Positions 51,401 through 58,822 are shown, counted from the first letter of the stretch. The stretch is 64,000 nt of DNA from CAYLLN01 sp036496265 (GCA_036496265.1 DASXLL010000366.1:1-64000); one strand, 5' to 3'. Translations and numbers: made by a program. The notes: generated by a model not told the origin, from the sequence alone.

Positions 51401-52643
51401 CGATTGGGTGATTGATCTTGGGCCGGAAGCCGGAGAAGCGGGCGGACAGGTTGTTGTTGCGGGAACGCCGGAACGAGTTGTTGCAAGAGCGGGAGAGGGA
51501 GAGAGAGGGAGAGGGGGAGAGAAAAAAGGCAACAAGTCTCCCACTCCCCCACTCCCCCACTCTCCCACTCTCGTCTCCCACACCGCCGCCGCCCTTGCCC
51601 CCATCCTCGCCGCCGGCCCATTCGCCGAGCGCAAGCCGTTCAACCCAGCTGCCGAAGAGAAAAAGAAAGAAAGCGACCTCGACATTGCCGAAGTCGGCAA
51701 AACCCAGAAGATGCCTTGGGAAGCGAATGGCCGGACGTGGCACACGCAGGAACGCGTCGGCCGCACCGGCGAGCCCTGTCGCTGGGATGGCCGCATTCTG
51801 GAACAAATCGTCGATCGCATCCAAGACCTCGGAGATTTTTCTGAAACCGATTGGAGCGAGCGCAGCGTTGTCGAGATCAGCGCCGCAAAAAAAGCCGACG
51901 GCTGGTTCTTTCACGCGATTACGGGCGAGACATGGTTGTTAAAGCTGAAATTCCGCGTCTATCGTGGCACTTTCAAACGCGACGAGCTGCAAGAACGAAT
52001 TCAGCTCAAAACGCTCAACGAGCTCGCCGATCTGCCAATCTACGGCAATGAGCCGCGGGTGAAGGTCAAAACGCTTCGCGGCCCCTGGCAGGAAGTCGAA
52101 ATCCGCGTCCATTCGCTGGAAGAAATCGACACGCCGGAGTTTTGGTCGTTCCTCGAAGATGCCGTCGCCGGTTTCACGAAATTCACGGAGAAAGCGGCGA
52201 TCGCGCCGGAAGACATCACTCCTTGGAAGGCTTTGGGCCAGAAGTGGCATTTTCTTCGAAAAGGTTTCCCGCCTGGGAAAAATGTGGCCTGGAGCATGGA
52301 GCTATTGGAAGAGCTATGCGAGCTGCTACAAGGTGCCGCGCCCGAGGGCCAATTCCTCTGGAACAACCAACAGCTCGTCCACTTTATGGTGCCGCAGCAG
52401 CGCGAGCCGTGGGCGACGATTCAAACGAAGAAACCGCAAGCTCTGTTGCTGCACTTAATCGGTCCCAAAGGCCGCTTCGGCCTCGGCCGCGTCGTCGATC
52501 TCGGCGCCGACCGCGATCTTGACGATACGCGGCCGAATCACGATGTCGTCCGGTTGCAGTTTGTCGAAGAACAACATCTGCATCGTGGCGATCTCGAGAA
52601 ATTCCTCAGCGAACATCTGAGCTCGTTGAAGAACGGAAATTAG
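45414..52643 (+). CDS. uvrA: Tandem double UvrA (UvrA-UvrA fusion) with extra C-terminal domain
   Basis: 2409 residues in one frame; a typical UvrA has about 940-970. Module 1 (about 1-1020) and module 2 (about 1055-2030) are each complete. Walker A sites: GVSGSGKSS (33), GVSGSGKSS (694), GKSGSGKSS (1090), GPSGSGKST (1739). ABC signatures: LSGGESQR, LSGGEAQR, LSNGEAQR, LSGGEAQR. Walker B: ILDEPSIGLHP, LLDEPTTGLHF, VLDEPTIGLHP, LLDEPTTGLHF. Each module has both zinc modules (CTKC/CPEC and CEAC/CPVC; CHKC/CKTC and CEAC/CETC). The C-terminal 340 residues (from about 2060, PWEANGRTWHTQERVG) are unlike UvrA and unrecognised. UvrA dimers scan DNA damage with UvrB; here the dimer would be covalent. 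Six in-frame low-complexity inserts sit in likely surface loops. Confidence 0.95.
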   Translation: MPASDIVIKGAREHNLRDVSLVLPRNQLICLTGVSGSGKSSLAFDTLYAEGQRRYVESLSSYARHFLGQMPKPDVDYIGGLAPSISISQKTAGNNPRSTVGTITEIYDFLRVLYARVGQGHCPQCQRPITAQSREEILARIEQLPAGTKFSVLAPLFRQQKGEYKDLFEDLLKQGFVRARVDGEIQQLNDDLSLDRQMRHDIEVVVDRLVMKGDVRPRLAEAVELALKMGKGNLIVAIESSVSNSPPPPLAPSDDEGEGERGRGGEKKKQRGKLREGDVPFSSDYACTKCGLSFEPPSPQLFSFNSPQGMCPECDGLGVKYSFDPDLLATSPKASFKEGCFEFIGAWHDLGRWRRHIYQGVADTMERKLGLESGTLLETPWQKLDDEQRKIWLYGVGKEHITFTWRGGNKPMMYGGRFEGLVSDLTTRYKATKSSTHLKQLEKYMRMVRCPACHGQRLVPQARAVRIKGTGDRGQGTGESLTLPEICGLAVNEAAEFFKELDLTPTQQTIAAEALKEIRTRLGFLIDVGLEYLALDRTAPTLSGGESQRIRLASQIGSGLVGVLYILDEPSIGLHPRDNDRLLKTLRRLRDMGNTVVVVEHDEETMWAADQIIDFGPGPGVRGGELVVQGPPGEVINNKHSLTGKFLSGEKQIEIPKERRQGNGNFLKILGATHNNLKDVDVEIPLGAFVCITGVSGSGKSSLVSDIIVETLHRDLNKGEGSPGAHRAIEGLEHLDKLIAIDQTPIGRTPRSNPGTYIKVFDEIRDLFCQLPEAKRRGYKPGRFSFNVEGGRCEACEGNGSTRLEMDFLADVWVTCPVCEGKRFSRETLEVKFKDKSIADVLEMDIQQLLVLFENVPHVRHKLQTLHDVGLDYIKLGQASPTLSGGEAQRIKLARELVKKSTGKTLYLLDEPTTGLHFADVQLLLKVLHDFVAAGNTVLVVEHNLDVIKTADWLIDLGPEGGDAGGQIVCCGTPEQIADYAAERREGEGERGRGGEVKNGKSPTLPFSPSPPPLRSHTGESLAPVLDGSYAAAMRDAAANLNGNGNGKKNGKASKKVELATHIVVRGAKQHNLKGVDARIERDKMTIFCGKSGSGKSSLAMDTIYAEGQRRYVESLSAYARQFVAQMQKPVVDHIDGLSPAIAIEQKNLGHTPRSTVGTVTEIYDYLRILMARLGQLHCPECEVPVGTQTADQVVDSVLAEPAGSRLYLMAPVEVEVGQQYTAVWDQLRATGYSRVRIDGVTYALDQVPTIDRRRKHKVEVVIDRIVVKPENRSRIAGTIENALALGKGVMHIARVQEDVPEHRWETIVHSQHLACHKCGRSFEPLTPHSFSFNSPLGWCKTCEGLGVQIGANPAALLRDPKLTLAEGTLDLWPNLQLPLAKGMLEAFGRGTGIPLDVPFERLSARHRRMILHGTAEQWFEVQSKAQGPKSKVQSKIAFRFQFKGLYPAIDEASRLAPSLRLKLEHLVGEVDCSTCDGSRLRDEAAAARFRNRNIGELGKLSLGELASEIAAWKLSKSEQKIAGELLREINGRVQFLLDVGLDYLSLSRPAASLSNGEAQRIRLASQLGSGLCGVLYVLDEPTIGLHPRDNTRLLRALQKLRDLGNTLIVVEHDREVIENADRVLDFGPGAGRLGGQIVADATPDKLGKASGSVTGPYISGKKAIAVPTNRRIGDSGFGTRDLGEKPSSKSKTQRPKSAPPSPEPRTPNPCLEILGARHNNLKNIDVKFPLGTLTAITGPSGSGKSTLVDEILYAGIARKLHRASLVPGKHDEIRGLEHINKVIQVDQQPLGNSPTSNPATYTGAFELIRQLFAQLPEAKLRGYSARRFSFNVPGGRCEACEGNGQRRIEMHFLPDVWVECETCRGKRYNPETLGVTFHGHSISDVLDMTCGDAVKLFDNIPKIRRILQTLCDVGLDYLTLGQAAPTLSGGEAQRVKLAAELARPDTGRTLYLLDEPTTGLHFDDLAKLLEVLQRLVDLGNTVVVIEHNLDIIKSCDWVIDLGPEAGEAGGQVVVAGTPERVVARAGEGERGRGGEKKGNKSPTPPLPHSPTLVSHTAAALAPILAAGPFAERKPFNPAAEEKKKESDLDIAEVGKTQKMPWEANGRTWHTQERVGRTGEPCRWDGRILEQIVDRIQDLGDFSETDWSERSVVEISAAKKADGWFFHAITGETWLLKLKFRVYRGTFKRDELQERIQLKTLNELADLPIYGNEPRVKVKTLRGPWQEVEIRVHSLEEIDTPEFWSFLEDAVAGFTKFTEKAAIAPEDITPWKALGQKWHFLRKGFPPGKNVAWSMELLEELCELLQGAAPEGQFLWNNQQLVHFMVPQQREPWATIQTKKPQALLLHLIGPKGRFGLGRVVDLGADRDLDDTRPNHDVVRLQFVEEQHLHRGDLEKFLSEHLSSLKNGN
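46132..46220. repeat. uvrA in-frame repeat 1 (C-arm then G-arm)
   Basis: CTCCCCCTCCCCCCCTCGCC is followed by AGGAGAGGGGGAGAGAGGGA, an imperfect hairpin within coding sequence, translated as a Pro/Asp/Glu/Gly/Arg-rich stretch at residues about 240-269. Confidence 0.8.
46817..46849. repeat. uvrA in-frame repeat 2 (GGGGACA x 4.7)
   Basis: Four perfect GGGGACA heptamers plus GGGGA. A heptamer is not a multiple of three, yet the frame remains open, read as GTGDRGQGTGE at residues about 468-479. Confidence 0.9.
48360..48452. repeat. uvrA in-frame repeat 3 (G-arm then C-arm)
   Basis: GAGGGCGAGGGGGAGAGAGG faces CTCCCACTCTCCCCTTCTCC across a short loop; a hairpin at the linker between the two UvrA modules (residues about 983-1013). 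Confidence 0.8.
49676..49722. repeat. uvrA in-frame repeat 4 (AGTCCAAAG words)
   Basis: AGTTCAGTCCAAAGCCCAAG continues with GTCCGAAGTCCAAAG, imperfect heptamers in frame at residues about 1421-1436, without an obvious complementary arm. Confidence 0.65.
50430..50543. repeat. uvrA in-frame repeat 5 (CGGGACT/CGGGATT words and complement)
   Basis: GGGACTCGGGATTCGGGACT-type heptamers pair with a distant CCCCGAGCCCCGAACCCCGA arm; residues about 1672-1710, Ser/Lys/Pro-rich. Confidence 0.8.
51488..51586. repeat. uvrA in-frame repeat 6 (G-arm then C-arm)
   Basis: GAGCGGGAGAGGGAGAGAGA faces CTCCCACTCCCCCACTCCCC with short words of 7-8 bp, in frame, at the junction of module 2 and the extra C-terminal domain (residues about 2025-2058). 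Confidence 0.8.
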
Positions 52644-53031
52644 GCCGCGGCTGAATGCGGATGACACAGCGCGGCTAAGGGCCGCAACCAACTACAGAAA
52701 GGAACCGCGGATAACGCGAATGACGCGGATTATTCATATCCTAATCCGCGCGATTCGCGACATCCGTGGTCGCATTTTCGTTAGGCGCATTTGATTCCCA
52801 CCACGACCCACCTCCCAAAAATCACTTGCCCACGAAGTACAGCACGCCTCAATCCAGCCCACTCACGGTCACCGTGAAGCCCGGCGGAAACCGGCCCACA
52901 CTTTCATTAGAGGACTGAGCCTTAAAGGGCGAATTCTAAAAAAAGTGTGACAAGCAGGCGGGCAATTCGTCCTGAGCGGAAGATGGGACTGCGCCTGGAC
53001 TTGCGGCCCGTTTCTCGAGGGACATCCGGCT
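52644..53031. other. Spacer downstream of uvrA with a long imperfect hairpin
   Basis: About 390 bp. At 52704-52770 a 29-nt arm, starting ACCGCGGATAACGCGAATGA, is matched by an imperfect complement ending ATTCGCGACATCCGTGGT, around a 9-nt loop; it is built of 7-bp words, like the other repeats. It may act as a transcript end. The rest shows nothing clear. Confidence 0.55.
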
Positions 53032-53292
53032 ATGGCTTACTTTATTCCGCGGGGCACGCCAATCGAAATTCAGCAGGGAGACCGTGTCCACGCGAATATT
53101 ACGAGTTGCGATTTCTGCTTTCTGGAGCCAGTGCTCGAGCGGCCGAATGAGATGGTTTTTACCGACGGCAAATCGTACTTTTTGGTGGCTAAGGCGCTAG
53201 TCATCGGCGACTACAGCGATGCGAAGTCGAACGCATCAATTCCCTTAGAAGGTGCAGGCACCGCGAGCGCCGGGCAGGTTAGCTCGTTGTAG
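53032..53292 (+). CDS. Small protein of unknown function
   Basis: 86 residues. MAYFIPRGTPIEIQQGDRVH then ANITSCDFCFLEPVLERPNE suggests a compact beta-rich fold; there is a CxxC at the centre (SCDFC). The C-terminus is Ser/Ala/Gly-rich and likely disordered. No family is recognised. It is included because composition and codon phase look coding and no other gene occupies this interval. Confidence 0.45.
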   Translation: MAYFIPRGTPIEIQQGDRVHANITSCDFCFLEPVLERPNEMVFTDGKSYFLVAKALVIGDYSDAKSNASIPLEGAGTASAGQVSSL

Positions 53293-53430
53293 TTTGCCCG
53301 TCACGAGCGCTAAAGTTCAACATCCAAGTTGGCTGGTTCATGGCGATTGTTGTGCTTCGCGAACGCGAAGTGCCGAACCGGCTTCATGATGCCCGACTCG
53401 CATCATTTGTTACGAAAACTTGTTTTTTGC

Positions 53431-53459
53431 TTGACTTGCGCTTGCGCAAATGCCATACG
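53431..53459 (+). promoter_or_regulatory. Possible promoter of the haloperoxidase gene
   Basis: TTGACT (53431-53436), 17-bp spacer, CATACG (53454-53459). The spacer overlaps the palindrome TTGCGC-TT-GCGCAA (53436-53449). The -10 is weak, so this is tentative. Confidence 0.3.
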
Positions 53460-53508
53460 GGTAGATCAGTCTGCGTGGCGCCGGACCGGCTAGCCTTGAT
53501 TCTTCCCC

Positions 53509-55746
53509 ATGAAAACGCCTTGTCGTTTGCTGGCCTTTGATGTGCTGGAGCCACGGCGACTGCTCAACGTCGATTGGCGTAATCCCGTCGATTCGCTGGA
53601 CGTCAACGCCAATGGTTCGATTGCCGCGGACGATGTCCTGCTGATCATCAATCGGTTAAATGCGAGGCACGACTCTTTGCTGCCCGCGAGCCACGATGCG
53701 GCCAGCGCCTATTACGACGTCGACGGCGATCAGCAAGTCACGGCGGCGGACGTGCTGGACGTTATTAACGCCATCAACGCTGGGACCGAGGCGGAGCGTG
53801 TGCCGCTGGCCGGCGCAGATGGTCCGCGGAACCAGATTGCGGTGACGATCGGTCAGCCACAAGGCGTGCGCGTCTATCAGCTCCGGATCTCGGGTTCATT
53901 CGCCGCGGGAGCAGCCGCGACGGACCATTTGGCGATCTATCTCTTCGATCCGACGCATCCCACGCAGACCTTGCTCGACCAAGGCCAGCCGGGCAGCCCG
54001 CTCTTTGAATTGACGCCCAGCGGCGCCAGTTATCCGGCGGATTTTGTGCAATGGGATGGCAGCATCCTAACGATCGCCCTACCGAATTTTGTGGGGCACG
54101 ATACGGGCTTGTTGCGGTTGCAAAGCGTGAGCAGCGCGAACCATCCGGCGAATCAATTCGTCATCGTTCCGCTGTCGAATTCGGTCGATGCTGCCGCAAC
54201 CTGGCCGCCCTTTGCGACGCAGAGCCTGACACTGACGGCACATCTTTCGCCGGATTCGGATCCGGATGGAAATGGAGTGGTGCTAACGTCGACGATCACT
54301 GTCGAAGGGCAAACGGCCGCCGGCGCCGACGTTCAACTCAGCGAAAGTGGTGCATCGGCACTGACGACAACCGCAGATGCCCAAGGTCACTATCAGTTTT
54401 CGGTCGATGTCGCGGAGGGAACGCACGATTTCTCCGTTTCGGCCGCAGATACCTCGGGGCGGCAAGCCAGCGTGCCGCTGGAAGTGAAGCATGGCGATGT
54501 GATTCTGGACTGGAATGCGTCGCTGTTAACGGTCGTGCGCGATTGGACGACTCTTTCGAACGATCCTTATACCAATCGGGTTGTGACTTCTCCGCCACCT
54601 GTCGTGGCGCGGAATCTGGCGATGGTGCATGCGGCGATGTTCGACGCCGTGAACGCCGTCGAGCAGCTCTATCCGCAGTATCACGCAAATGTGACGGCGC
54701 CCACCGGAACCTCGGAGGTTGTCGCGGCTGCCGCGGCGGCACAGCGTGTGGCCGCAACACTTTATTCAAAGATTGATGAACAAGCGATTTTCACCGCCGC
54801 ACTGACCGAGGCCTTGAATTCGGTGCCCGATGGTCCGGCGAAGGATCAAGGCCTCGCGGTTGGCCAGCAAGTTGGCGATGCGATTATCGCCTGGCGGCTT
54901 GGCGACGGCGCTTCAACAACCGTCAATTACGTTCCGGGCACCGCCCCTGGCCAGTGGCAGCGAACATTTCCCGATTATTACCCGCCACTTTTGCCGCAAT
55001 GGCCCAGTGTCACGCCGTTTGCGATGACCAGCGGCAGCGAGTTCCGGCCGGCGCCGCCGCCGGCTCTCGACAGCGCCGAATATGCCGCGGCCGTCGATCA
55101 GGTGCAGCGGCTCGGCGGCTATACGAGCACCGAGCGAACGGATGATCAGACTGACATTGCCTTGTTTTGGGCGGACGGCGGCGGCACCTACACTCCGCCC
55201 GGTCACTGGAATCAAATTGCCGCCGATGTAGCGCTGGCGCAGCACACCTCGCTGATGCAAAACGCCCGGCTGTTCATGATGCTCGATGTCGCGCTGGCCG
55301 ACGCCGGCATCGCCTGCTGGGACGCGAAATACGACTACAGCTTCTGGCGGCCGATCGATGCGATTCGCCAGGCCGATTTGGACGGCAACGACGCGACGAC
55401 CCCGGACACGAGCTGGACTCCGCTGATCCGCACGCCGAATTTTCCCAGCTACATGTCCGGCCACAGCACATTCAGCGCCGCAGCCGCAACGGTGCTCGAC
55501 GACGTGTTTGGCACCAATGTGGAATTCACCAGCGTGTCCGACGACCACACAGGATTTCGTGAACGCCCGTTGGCTCCTGATCAGGTTCTGACGCGGTCAT
55601 TCAGCAGCTTCGACGAAGCCGCCGCCGAAGCGGGCCTGAGCCGCATTTATGGCGGAATTCATTATTCGTTTGACAATACCGCCGGTCAGGAAGTCGGCCG
55701 ATCGGTCGGCCAACTCGTCGTCGCCAGTTTTCCGTTCCAGCCGTAA
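53509..55746 (+). CDS. LEPR-motif surface protein: dockerin repeats plus vanadium haloperoxidase/PAP2 domain
   Basis: 745 residues. The N-terminus, LLAFDVLEPRRLLNVDW, carries the LEPRxLL motif found on planctomycete exported surface proteins, in place of an ordinary signal peptide. Residues 20-90 are two type I dockerin repeats (NPVDSLDVNANGSIAADDVL and YYDVDGDQQVTAADVLDVIN). A beta-sandwich region (about 110-340) follows, then the vanadate-dependent haloperoxidase domain: Lys607 and Arg614 in KYDYSFWRP, the PSYMSGHS phosphate loop (Ser650-Gly651-His652), and Arg712/His718 in SRIYGGIHYSFDN. All predicted vanadate-binding residues are present. It could be an extracellular halogenating enzyme or an acid phosphatase, since the two share a fold. 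Confidence 0.93.
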   Translation: MKTPCRLLAFDVLEPRRLLNVDWRNPVDSLDVNANGSIAADDVLLIINRLNARHDSLLPASHDAASAYYDVDGDQQVTAADVLDVINAINAGTEAERVPLAGADGPRNQIAVTIGQPQGVRVYQLRISGSFAAGAAATDHLAIYLFDPTHPTQTLLDQGQPGSPLFELTPSGASYPADFVQWDGSILTIALPNFVGHDTGLLRLQSVSSANHPANQFVIVPLSNSVDAAATWPPFATQSLTLTAHLSPDSDPDGNGVVLTSTITVEGQTAAGADVQLSESGASALTTTADAQGHYQFSVDVAEGTHDFSVSAADTSGRQASVPLEVKHGDVILDWNASLLTVVRDWTTLSNDPYTNRVVTSPPPVVARNLAMVHAAMFDAVNAVEQLYPQYHANVTAPTGTSEVVAAAAAAQRVAATLYSKIDEQAIFTAALTEALNSVPDGPAKDQGLAVGQQVGDAIIAWRLGDGASTTVNYVPGTAPGQWQRTFPDYYPPLLPQWPSVTPFAMTSGSEFRPAPPPALDSAEYAAAVDQVQRLGGYTSTERTDDQTDIALFWADGGGTYTPPGHWNQIAADVALAQHTSLMQNARLFMMLDVALADAGIACWDAKYDYSFWRPIDAIRQADLDGNDATTPDTSWTPLIRTPNFPSYMSGHSTFSAAAATVLDDVFGTNVEFTSVSDDHTGFRERPLAPDQVLTRSFSSFDEAAAEAGLSRIYGGIHYSFDNTAGQEVGRSVGQLVVASFPFQP

Positions 55747-55886
55747 TTTCCGCGGGCGAGTCTGCACTCTCAATAGTGTCATTCGACGCGTTCCGCCGGT
55801 CTGCTTCCCCTGCAACGCCGCGCGCCGCAAAAGATTGAACTATAATCACCACCATTCCAGCTTTAATACTCCTGCCGAACGCCGCC

Positions 55887-57911
55887 ATGCTCTCCCGCAT
55901 CCTCACCGCATTCGCCGCCTTGATTCCCTTCCTCGCTCTCGCCGATGGCCCGGCTGACAACATAGCGGCCAACGTCCGCCGCATTCCAAAACTCGGCATC
56001 GAGGTTCCGGCAGACCGAAAGTCCAAGCTCGAAGCGGGTCTAAGGCAGTTTGACGACAAAATCACGGCGCTCAAATCAAAAAAAGACGCCAAGACGGCGG
56101 AATTGTTGCCTGATGTCGAGGTCTATTTCAAAGCGGTTCACGACGCACTCGTGTATCAAGAATTCTTCGATCCCAAAGAGCTGGACGCGGCCGACAAAAT
56201 CCTCGCGGCCGGAATCGAGCGAGCCGACCAGCTCGCTAAGGGCGAATCTCCCTGGGCCAGTGCCACCGGACTCGTCGTCCGCGGCTACATCTCCAAAATC
56301 GACGGCTCCGTGCAGCCGTATGGACTCGTTGTCCCCGAAAGCTACACGAACAAAGGCCCCGGTCACTTTCGCTGCGACCTCTGGTTTCACGGCCGCGGCG
56401 AAAACCTTAGCGAGCTAAATTTTATTAATAGTCACCCCGGCAATGTCCGCCAATACACGCCCGAAGACACGATCGTTCTGCATCCGTACGGCCGCTACTG
56501 CAACGCCAACAAGTTCGCGGGTGAGATCGACGTGCTGGAAGCTCTCGACTCGGTCAAAAAACGCTATCGCATCGACGACGACCGCGTGGCCGTTCGCGGC
56601 TTTTCGATGGGCGGCGCCTCAACCTGGCAATTCGCCGTTCACTATGCCGACCGCTGGTTCGCCGCCAACCCGGGCGCGGGGTTCAGCGAAACGCCGCTGT
56701 TCCTCAAGGTCTTTCAACAGGAGGAAGTGAAGCCGACGTGGTGGGAGCAAAAGTTGTGGAACTGGTACGACTGCCCCGGCTGGTGCATCAACCTGCTGCA
56801 GTGCCCGACGATCGCCTACAGCGGCGACAAAGATCGCCAAAAACAGGCCGCGGATGTCATGGAAAAAGCCCTAGCCGAAGAAGGCATCGAATTGGCCCAC
56901 ATCCTAGGGCCGGATACCGCGCATGCGATTCATCCCAAGTCGAAAATCGAAATCGAACGCCGGATGAAGTCGCTGGCAAAAATCGGCCGCGACGATCTGC
57001 CGCTGGACCTCGAATTCGCGACCTACACGCTCCGCTACAACCAAATGCACTGGCTCACGGTCGATGGCCTGGCCGAGCATTGGTCGCAGGCCCGCGTGAC
57101 CGCCGCGATCGACACCGGCGAAGTCGCCATCGACGCCGAAAACGTCACGGATCTGTCACTGTCGTTCGAGGCGGGCCGTGCCCCGTTCGACCTGCAAGAC
57201 AACGTTACGATTCTCATCAACGACGACGAAATCGACGTTCCCGGTCCCAAGAGCGATAAGTCGTGGAACGTCTCGCTGCACAACGTCCGCGGCAAGTGGC
57301 TGCCGAGCAAGCGCGACGGCGAGGCTCTCCGTAAGCGTCATGGCCTCCAAGGCCCGATCGACGACGCCTTTCTCGACCGCTTCATCTTCGTCCGGCCGAC
57401 GGGCGATGCCTGGAACGAGGCTGCCGGTAAGTGGTCTGCCGCCGAGCTCGACCGCGCGATCGAACATTGGCGGCGGCATTTCCGTGGCGTCGCGATCGTC
57501 AAGAACGACAACGATATCAAGGAAGAAGACATTCAATCGGCCAATCTCATCCTCTGGGGCGACCCCGGCAGCAACGCCATCCTGAAGCAAGTCGCCGGCA
57601 AGCTGCCAATCGAATGGAAACGCCAAGCCATCACCGTCGGCAATCGCAAATATCCGGCCGACAAGCACGCGCTAATCGCCGTCTATCCCAACCCGCTGAA
57701 CCCGAGCCGCTACATCGTTCTCAACAGCAGCTTCACGTTCCGCGACTACGCCTATCTCAACAACGCCCGTCAGGTGCCGATGCTCCCCGACTGGGCCGTC
57801 GTCGATCTCACGACGCCGCCCAATTCCGTCTGGCCCGGCAAAATCGCCGACGCCGATTTCTTCGACGAACGCTGGCGGTTAAAAACCAGCGACGAACGCA
57901 AACAAAAATAA
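55887..57911 (+). CDS. Exported alpha/beta hydrolase, prolyl-oligopeptidase-like
   Basis: 674 residues with a signal peptide (MLSRILTAFAALIPFLALAD). The hydrolase part spans about 130-360: LWFHGRGENLSELNFIN (oxyanion-side His-Gly), GFSMGGAS (nucleophile Ser240), YSGDKDRQ (Asp314) and TAHAIHP (His346 or His349), a plausible Ser-Asp-His triad. The C-terminal 300 residues form another domain without clear signature. Peptidase or esterase activity is plausible; substrate unknown. A palindromic hairpin follows the stop. Confidence 0.85.
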   Translation: MLSRILTAFAALIPFLALADGPADNIAANVRRIPKLGIEVPADRKSKLEAGLRQFDDKITALKSKKDAKTAELLPDVEVYFKAVHDALVYQEFFDPKELDAADKILAAGIERADQLAKGESPWASATGLVVRGYISKIDGSVQPYGLVVPESYTNKGPGHFRCDLWFHGRGENLSELNFINSHPGNVRQYTPEDTIVLHPYGRYCNANKFAGEIDVLEALDSVKKRYRIDDDRVAVRGFSMGGASTWQFAVHYADRWFAANPGAGFSETPLFLKVFQQEEVKPTWWEQKLWNWYDCPGWCINLLQCPTIAYSGDKDRQKQAADVMEKALAEEGIELAHILGPDTAHAIHPKSKIEIERRMKSLAKIGRDDLPLDLEFATYTLRYNQMHWLTVDGLAEHWSQARVTAAIDTGEVAIDAENVTDLSLSFEAGRAPFDLQDNVTILINDDEIDVPGPKSDKSWNVSLHNVRGKWLPSKRDGEALRKRHGLQGPIDDAFLDRFIFVRPTGDAWNEAAGKWSAAELDRAIEHWRRHFRGVAIVKNDNDIKEEDIQSANLILWGDPGSNAILKQVAGKLPIEWKRQAITVGNRKYPADKHALIAVYPNPLNPSRYIVLNSSFTFRDYAYLNNARQVPMLPDWAVVDLTTPPNSVWPGKIADADFFDERWRLKTSDERKQK

Positions 57912-57930
57912 GTCTCCAACAACTCTAATA

Positions 57931-57953
57931 GCCGGGAGCAAACCTGCTCCCGG
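57931..57953 (+). other. GC-rich hairpin downstream of the hydrolase gene
   Basis: CCGGGAGCA-AACC-TGCTCCCGG, 9-bp stem beginning 20 nt after the stop and preceded by AATAG. It has no T-run. Its frame matches the hairpin after rpoC, with compensating changes in the stem, suggesting one element family or a shared RNA structure. Confidence 0.6.
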
Positions 57954-57976
57954 AGAGCCGCCGATACGCAACGACT

Positions 57977-58822
57977 TTATCCAAGAACCTTTTTCCGTAG
58001 CTCACTCAGCAACTTAATCGCCCCGCCAATCTCCGCCTTTTGCCGTTCCGGCTCTTGTGGAATCTCGCGCTCGATCGTGAGCGGCCCGTCGTAGCCGATT
58101 TCTTTGAGCGTCCGCAGATAGTTTTCCATCCCGACATCGCCCTGGCCAAGCGCCACCTCCTGGCCCCATTCCTTGCCAGGATTTTTCGCCCAGTTGCCGT
58201 CCTTGCAATGCACGCTCTTCACGTACCGACCAACTTTTTTCAGCGCCGCGATCGGCTCGCCGGTTCCATAGAGGATCATGTTGGCCGGATCGAAGTTGAT
58301 GAACAGATTCGTGCGGCCCACGTCTTGGATAAACGCCAATAAGTCGTCCGCCGTCTCCTGTCCCGTTTCCAAATGCAGTCCCTGGCCGTGCTTCGCGCAG
58401 TGATCGCACACATCGCGAGCGACCGCCACGATGTCCTTATACAGCGGCAGCGAACGATCGTGCGGGACAAATCCGATGTGCAGGCCGACGGCCCTGCAGC
58501 CCAGCAGGTTGGCGAAATCGGCGATTTCCTTCAGCTCTTTCGTCCTCGCAGCCCGCGTTTCCGGCGGCACAAGGCCGACGGTCTGCGCGACCGTCGGGAT
58601 ATCTGCGTAGCTCTCGCCTTCAAAACCGCAGAAGACACACGTCAACTTAATGCCATAGCCGGCCAGCCGCTTCAAAAACGCGTCGGCGTTGGCTTGCGTT
58701 CGCGTCGCCTGGTGCGGCGCGTGCAGTTGAATCGTCGGCACACCCAGATCGTGCGCGACTTCGAGTTTCACGCCCAGACCCGCATCGATACTGGCAAATA
58801 CGCCAATTGGCCACTTATCCAT
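57977..58822 (-). CDS. Sugar phosphate isomerase/epimerase-like TIM-barrel protein
   Basis: About 281 residues from the ATG at 58822 (MDKWPIGVFASIDAGLG); the open frame to 58861 adds no family residues. The xylose isomerase-like (AP endonuclease 2) fold is shown by IQLHAPH, then GLHIGFVPHD, LHLETGQE (metal-binding Glu), FINFDPANMILYG, KSVHCKDGNW and a final LTIEREIP Glu. These are the usual metal ligands of the family. Substrate unknown; planctomycetes encode many paralogs. It converges with the hydrolase gene. Confidence 0.85.
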   Translation of the reverse strand: MDKWPIGVFASIDAGLGVKLEVAHDLGVPTIQLHAPHQATRTQANADAFLKRLAGYGIKLTCVFCGFEGESYADIPTVAQTVGLVPPETRAARTKELKEIADFANLLGCRAVGLHIGFVPHDRSLPLYKDIVAVARDVCDHCAKHGQGLHLETGQETADDLLAFIQDVGRTNLFINFDPANMILYGTGEPIAALKKVGRYVKSVHCKDGNWAKNPGKEWGQEVALGQGDVGMENYLRTLKEIGYDGPLTIEREIPQEPERQKAEIGGAIKLLSELRKKVLG

